DNA of 64,000 nucleotides from positions 124,001 through 188,000 of the forward strand of contig CALSLL010000001.1 in assembly GCA_943787185.1 (NCBI GenBank), given 5' to 3'. The notes beneath the pieces were generated by a model. That model saw only the letters and a program-made list of their open reading frames with translations. It did not search any database and was not told the origin of the DNA. This DNA comes from UBA10349 sp003485905 (GTDB lineage Bacteria > Pseudomonadota > Gammaproteobacteria > Arenicellales > Arenicellaceae). This document shows, in pieces, positions 62,469 to 64,000 of this stretch (positions are counted from its first letter, which is position 1; each line of letters begins with the position of its first letter). The position numbers were made by a program, and so were the translations under genes.

Positions 62469-64000
62469 TTACTGGTTATTAACTTGCAACGGTTTGTAAG
62501 ATTGGGGCCGACCTGCAGCCGCATTAACAATCATATCTGGGGTAATCGGGTTCCTCATAAAGTAATGCCCGTCAAGTGCGTTTGAAATCGCACAAATAAG
62601 TGACGCCGCTCCACCACCCATGACTGGTTCACCAACACCTTTAGCACCAACCGGGTTTTGAGGGTCTGGCTCGTCTACCGCGGCCCAATCCATCGTAGAT
62701 GGGACGTCAAGATAGCTTGGAGGCTTGGCCTGATACAGACCAACATTTACCGGCAATCCGTTCTGTGGGTCATACACAAGCTTCTCCGACGCTGCCATTC
62801 CAAAACCCATCACAGCACCGCCTTTAATTTGTGTCGCAAGACTTTGGGGGTGCAATACGGTTCCGCAATCTACCACACCTAAGTAGTCGAGAATCTCGAA
62901 CTTACCAGTTTCGGTATCAAGCTCGATATCAATAAAACCCGCGCAAAAAGCAGGCACCAAACCATGCTTCTCAAGCTTATCCTTAGCGACACCGACAAGG
63001 CCGGTTCCTGCCACCCCTGCAAGCCCACCCTTAGTAATCGGATTGATGTCCTCCGGACCTTCGATGCCAGAATATTTACCACCAAGTTCCACGGCACGTT
63101 GCGCGACCTCTGCATAAGTCATGGACTGTGCTGGATCCGACATGGAGAATACTTTCTCCTCACCAATATCATAATCACCAGGGTCACCCCCCAAGTCCAT
63201 AGCTGCAATCTCTTTAATCTTGTCTAAGGCATCCGTCGCCGCTACAAAATTTGTTCGCGTCATTGTGAACGAAGTATTGGAACCAAACTGGCCTATATTA
63301 AATGGTAAATGTTTACGGCTATCACCACGATGAATGACGCAGTTCTCCCAATCATATTTTAATACTTCTGCCGCAACACGAGAGGTAGACGCGTAGGAGT
63401 ACGTGCCAAGGTTGCCGACACCGGTATGCACATTAAGTTTGCCATCGGGAGTGATAACAACTAAACCATCAAAGCCATTGAAGCCCGCAGGGTGAAACGC
63501 CGTCGCCACCGCCACACTACGAACCTTTGCACCATTACGCTGACCATCATTTTTTACGCGTTCGGCCCAGTTAAACTGCTCAGCGCCTTTCATAAGTGCT
63601 TCGCGCGGATGGGCGCTAGTGACTGGCTCTCGACCGGCTCCAACCAGAGCATCCCCGGTCGGTGCATTAATTTGTCTTATCTCAAGCCTATCCAAACCTA
63701 ACTCTTTAGCTGCCCGATCCATCAGCGGTTCGAACGTCACGGCCATCTGGTTCTGACCAGGCCCTCGCTGCGCTGCACGCGGTGGAGTATTAGTCGAAAC
63801 AAAGATACCTCGTAGTCGCATTGCCTCTGGCGTATAAACTAACGAGGCTCCTTCGCTGAAGCCATTAATATCTGGAAAACCCGTGGCTGACCCATTCTCC
63901 TGAACTAGATAAAGATCAAGCGAAGTCACTTTTCCATCTTCGCGAAAACCAATTTTTGTCCGGCCCTGAAATCCGCAACGCGCGTACCCTAAGTAGTATT
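62469..64000 (-). CDS. Molybdopterin-binding subunit of a molybdenum hydroxylase (5' end beyond the window)
   Basis: The frame is open to the window edge; about 510 C-terminal residues are visible, perhaps two thirds of the protein. Family blocks: PPRAAQRGPGQNQMAVTFE (molybdopterin loop with the RGPG), HTGVGNLGTYSYASTSRVAAE, and the C-terminal GAKGVGEPVMGGGAASLICA, where the conserved catalytic glutamate is present (codon 62628-62630). The GTG at 63929 is internal, because the reading continues upstream with recognisable sequence (FQGRTKIGFREDGKVTSL). The 2Fe-2S subunit expected in a three-subunit enzyme should lie upstream, outside the window. Substrate unknown. Confidence 0.9.
   Translation of the reverse strand, partial: YYLGYARCGFQGRTKIGFREDGKVTSLDLYLVQENGSATGFPDINGFSEGASLVYTPEAMRLRGIFVSTNTPPRAAQRGPGQNQMAVTFEPLMDRAAKELGLDRLEIRQINAPTGDALVGAGREPVTSAHPREALMKGAEQFNWAERVKNDGQRNGAKVRSVAVATAFHPAGFNGFDGLVVITPDGKLNVHTGVGNLGTYSYASTSRVAAEVLKYDWENCVIHRGDSRKHLPFNIGQFGSNTSFTMTRTNFVAATDALDKIKEIAAMDLGGDPGDYDIGEEKVFSMSDPAQSMTYAEVAQRAVELGGKYSGIEGPEDINPITKGGLAGVAGTGLVGVAKDKLEKHGLVPAFCAGFIDIELDTETGKFEILDYLGVVDCGTVLHPQSLATQIKGGAVMGFGMAASEKLVYDPQNGLPVNVGLYQAKPPSYLDVPSTMDWAAVDEPDPQNPVGAKGVGEPVMGGGAASLICAISNALDGHYFMRNPITPDMIVNAAAGRPQSYKPLQVNNQ

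Noticed and set aside
1..64000. CRISPR array, prophage, transposase, integron or toxin-antitoxin locus
   Set aside because: No regularly spaced repeats, no recombinase or phage gene, and no insertion-sequence inverted repeats were seen on either strand.

Overview
The window reads as a chromosomal segment of a gammaproteobacterium, probably free-living and marine; I cannot name the genus. The gene orders are the evidence: metY-rimP-nusA-infB-rbfA-truB ... rpsO-pnp, lptFG divergent from pepA-holC ... valS, pyrG-kdsA-eno, glnK-amtB beside ubiK, and an aceEF-lpd operon with a homodimeric-type E1. Coding density is high, base composition is moderate, and I see no prophage, insertion sequence, integron or CRISPR array.

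Layout. 1-10.7 kb: end of uvrA, then lipA and the pyruvate dehydrogenase operon aceE-aceF-lpd; LipA makes the lipoyl cofactor that AceF carries. 10.8-18.5 kb, mostly minus strand: an NhaC-type antiporter, a PDZ membrane protein, a lone lipoprotein, then pyrG-kdsA-eno and a Rid-family gene. 18.7-23.3 kb, plus strand: GNAT acetyltransferase, MltF, carboxylesterase, a YidB-like protein, and an RDD protein preceded by an AT-rich stretch with a cluster of DnaA-box matches. 23.3-35.9 kb: lptFG/pepA-holC/valS, interrupted by a minus-strand two-gene molybdenum hydroxylase (IorAB-like), then rsmE-rsmJ. 35.9-42.8 kb: an exported M3 peptidase and a complete vitamin B12 uptake operon (btuB-btuC-btuD-btuF type) under a cobalamin riboswitch. 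43-45 kb: ubiK, amtB, glnK. 45.4-58.3 kb: the transcription/translation superoperon from the initiator tRNA to pnp, split between truB and rpsO by three plus-strand metabolic genes (persulfide dioxygenase-rhodanese fusion, exported MDR oxidoreductase, alanine/serine-glyoxylate-type aminotransferase). 58.6-64 kb, accessory in character: a shikimate-kinase-like protein, an exported FAH-fold protein, a membrane cytochrome b, a small unknown helical protein, a 54-residue membrane protein, and the FAD and molybdopterin subunits of a second molybdenum hydroxylase that runs off the window.

The least ordinary parts are: the 59-64 kb cluster, whose FAD subunit has a cysteine-rich insert like that of 4-hydroxybenzoyl-CoA reductase; the IorB-like subunit, in which the usual catalytic glutamate position reads as histidine; an AceF with a fourth, N-terminal lipoyl-like domain lacking the lipoylated lysine; an initiator tRNA with U1-U72 in place of C1-A72; two terminator-like hairpins between that tRNA and rimP-nusA; and several normally cytoplasmic enzyme families that carry signal peptides here. 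Function calls are from motif recognition by eye; no database search was run.
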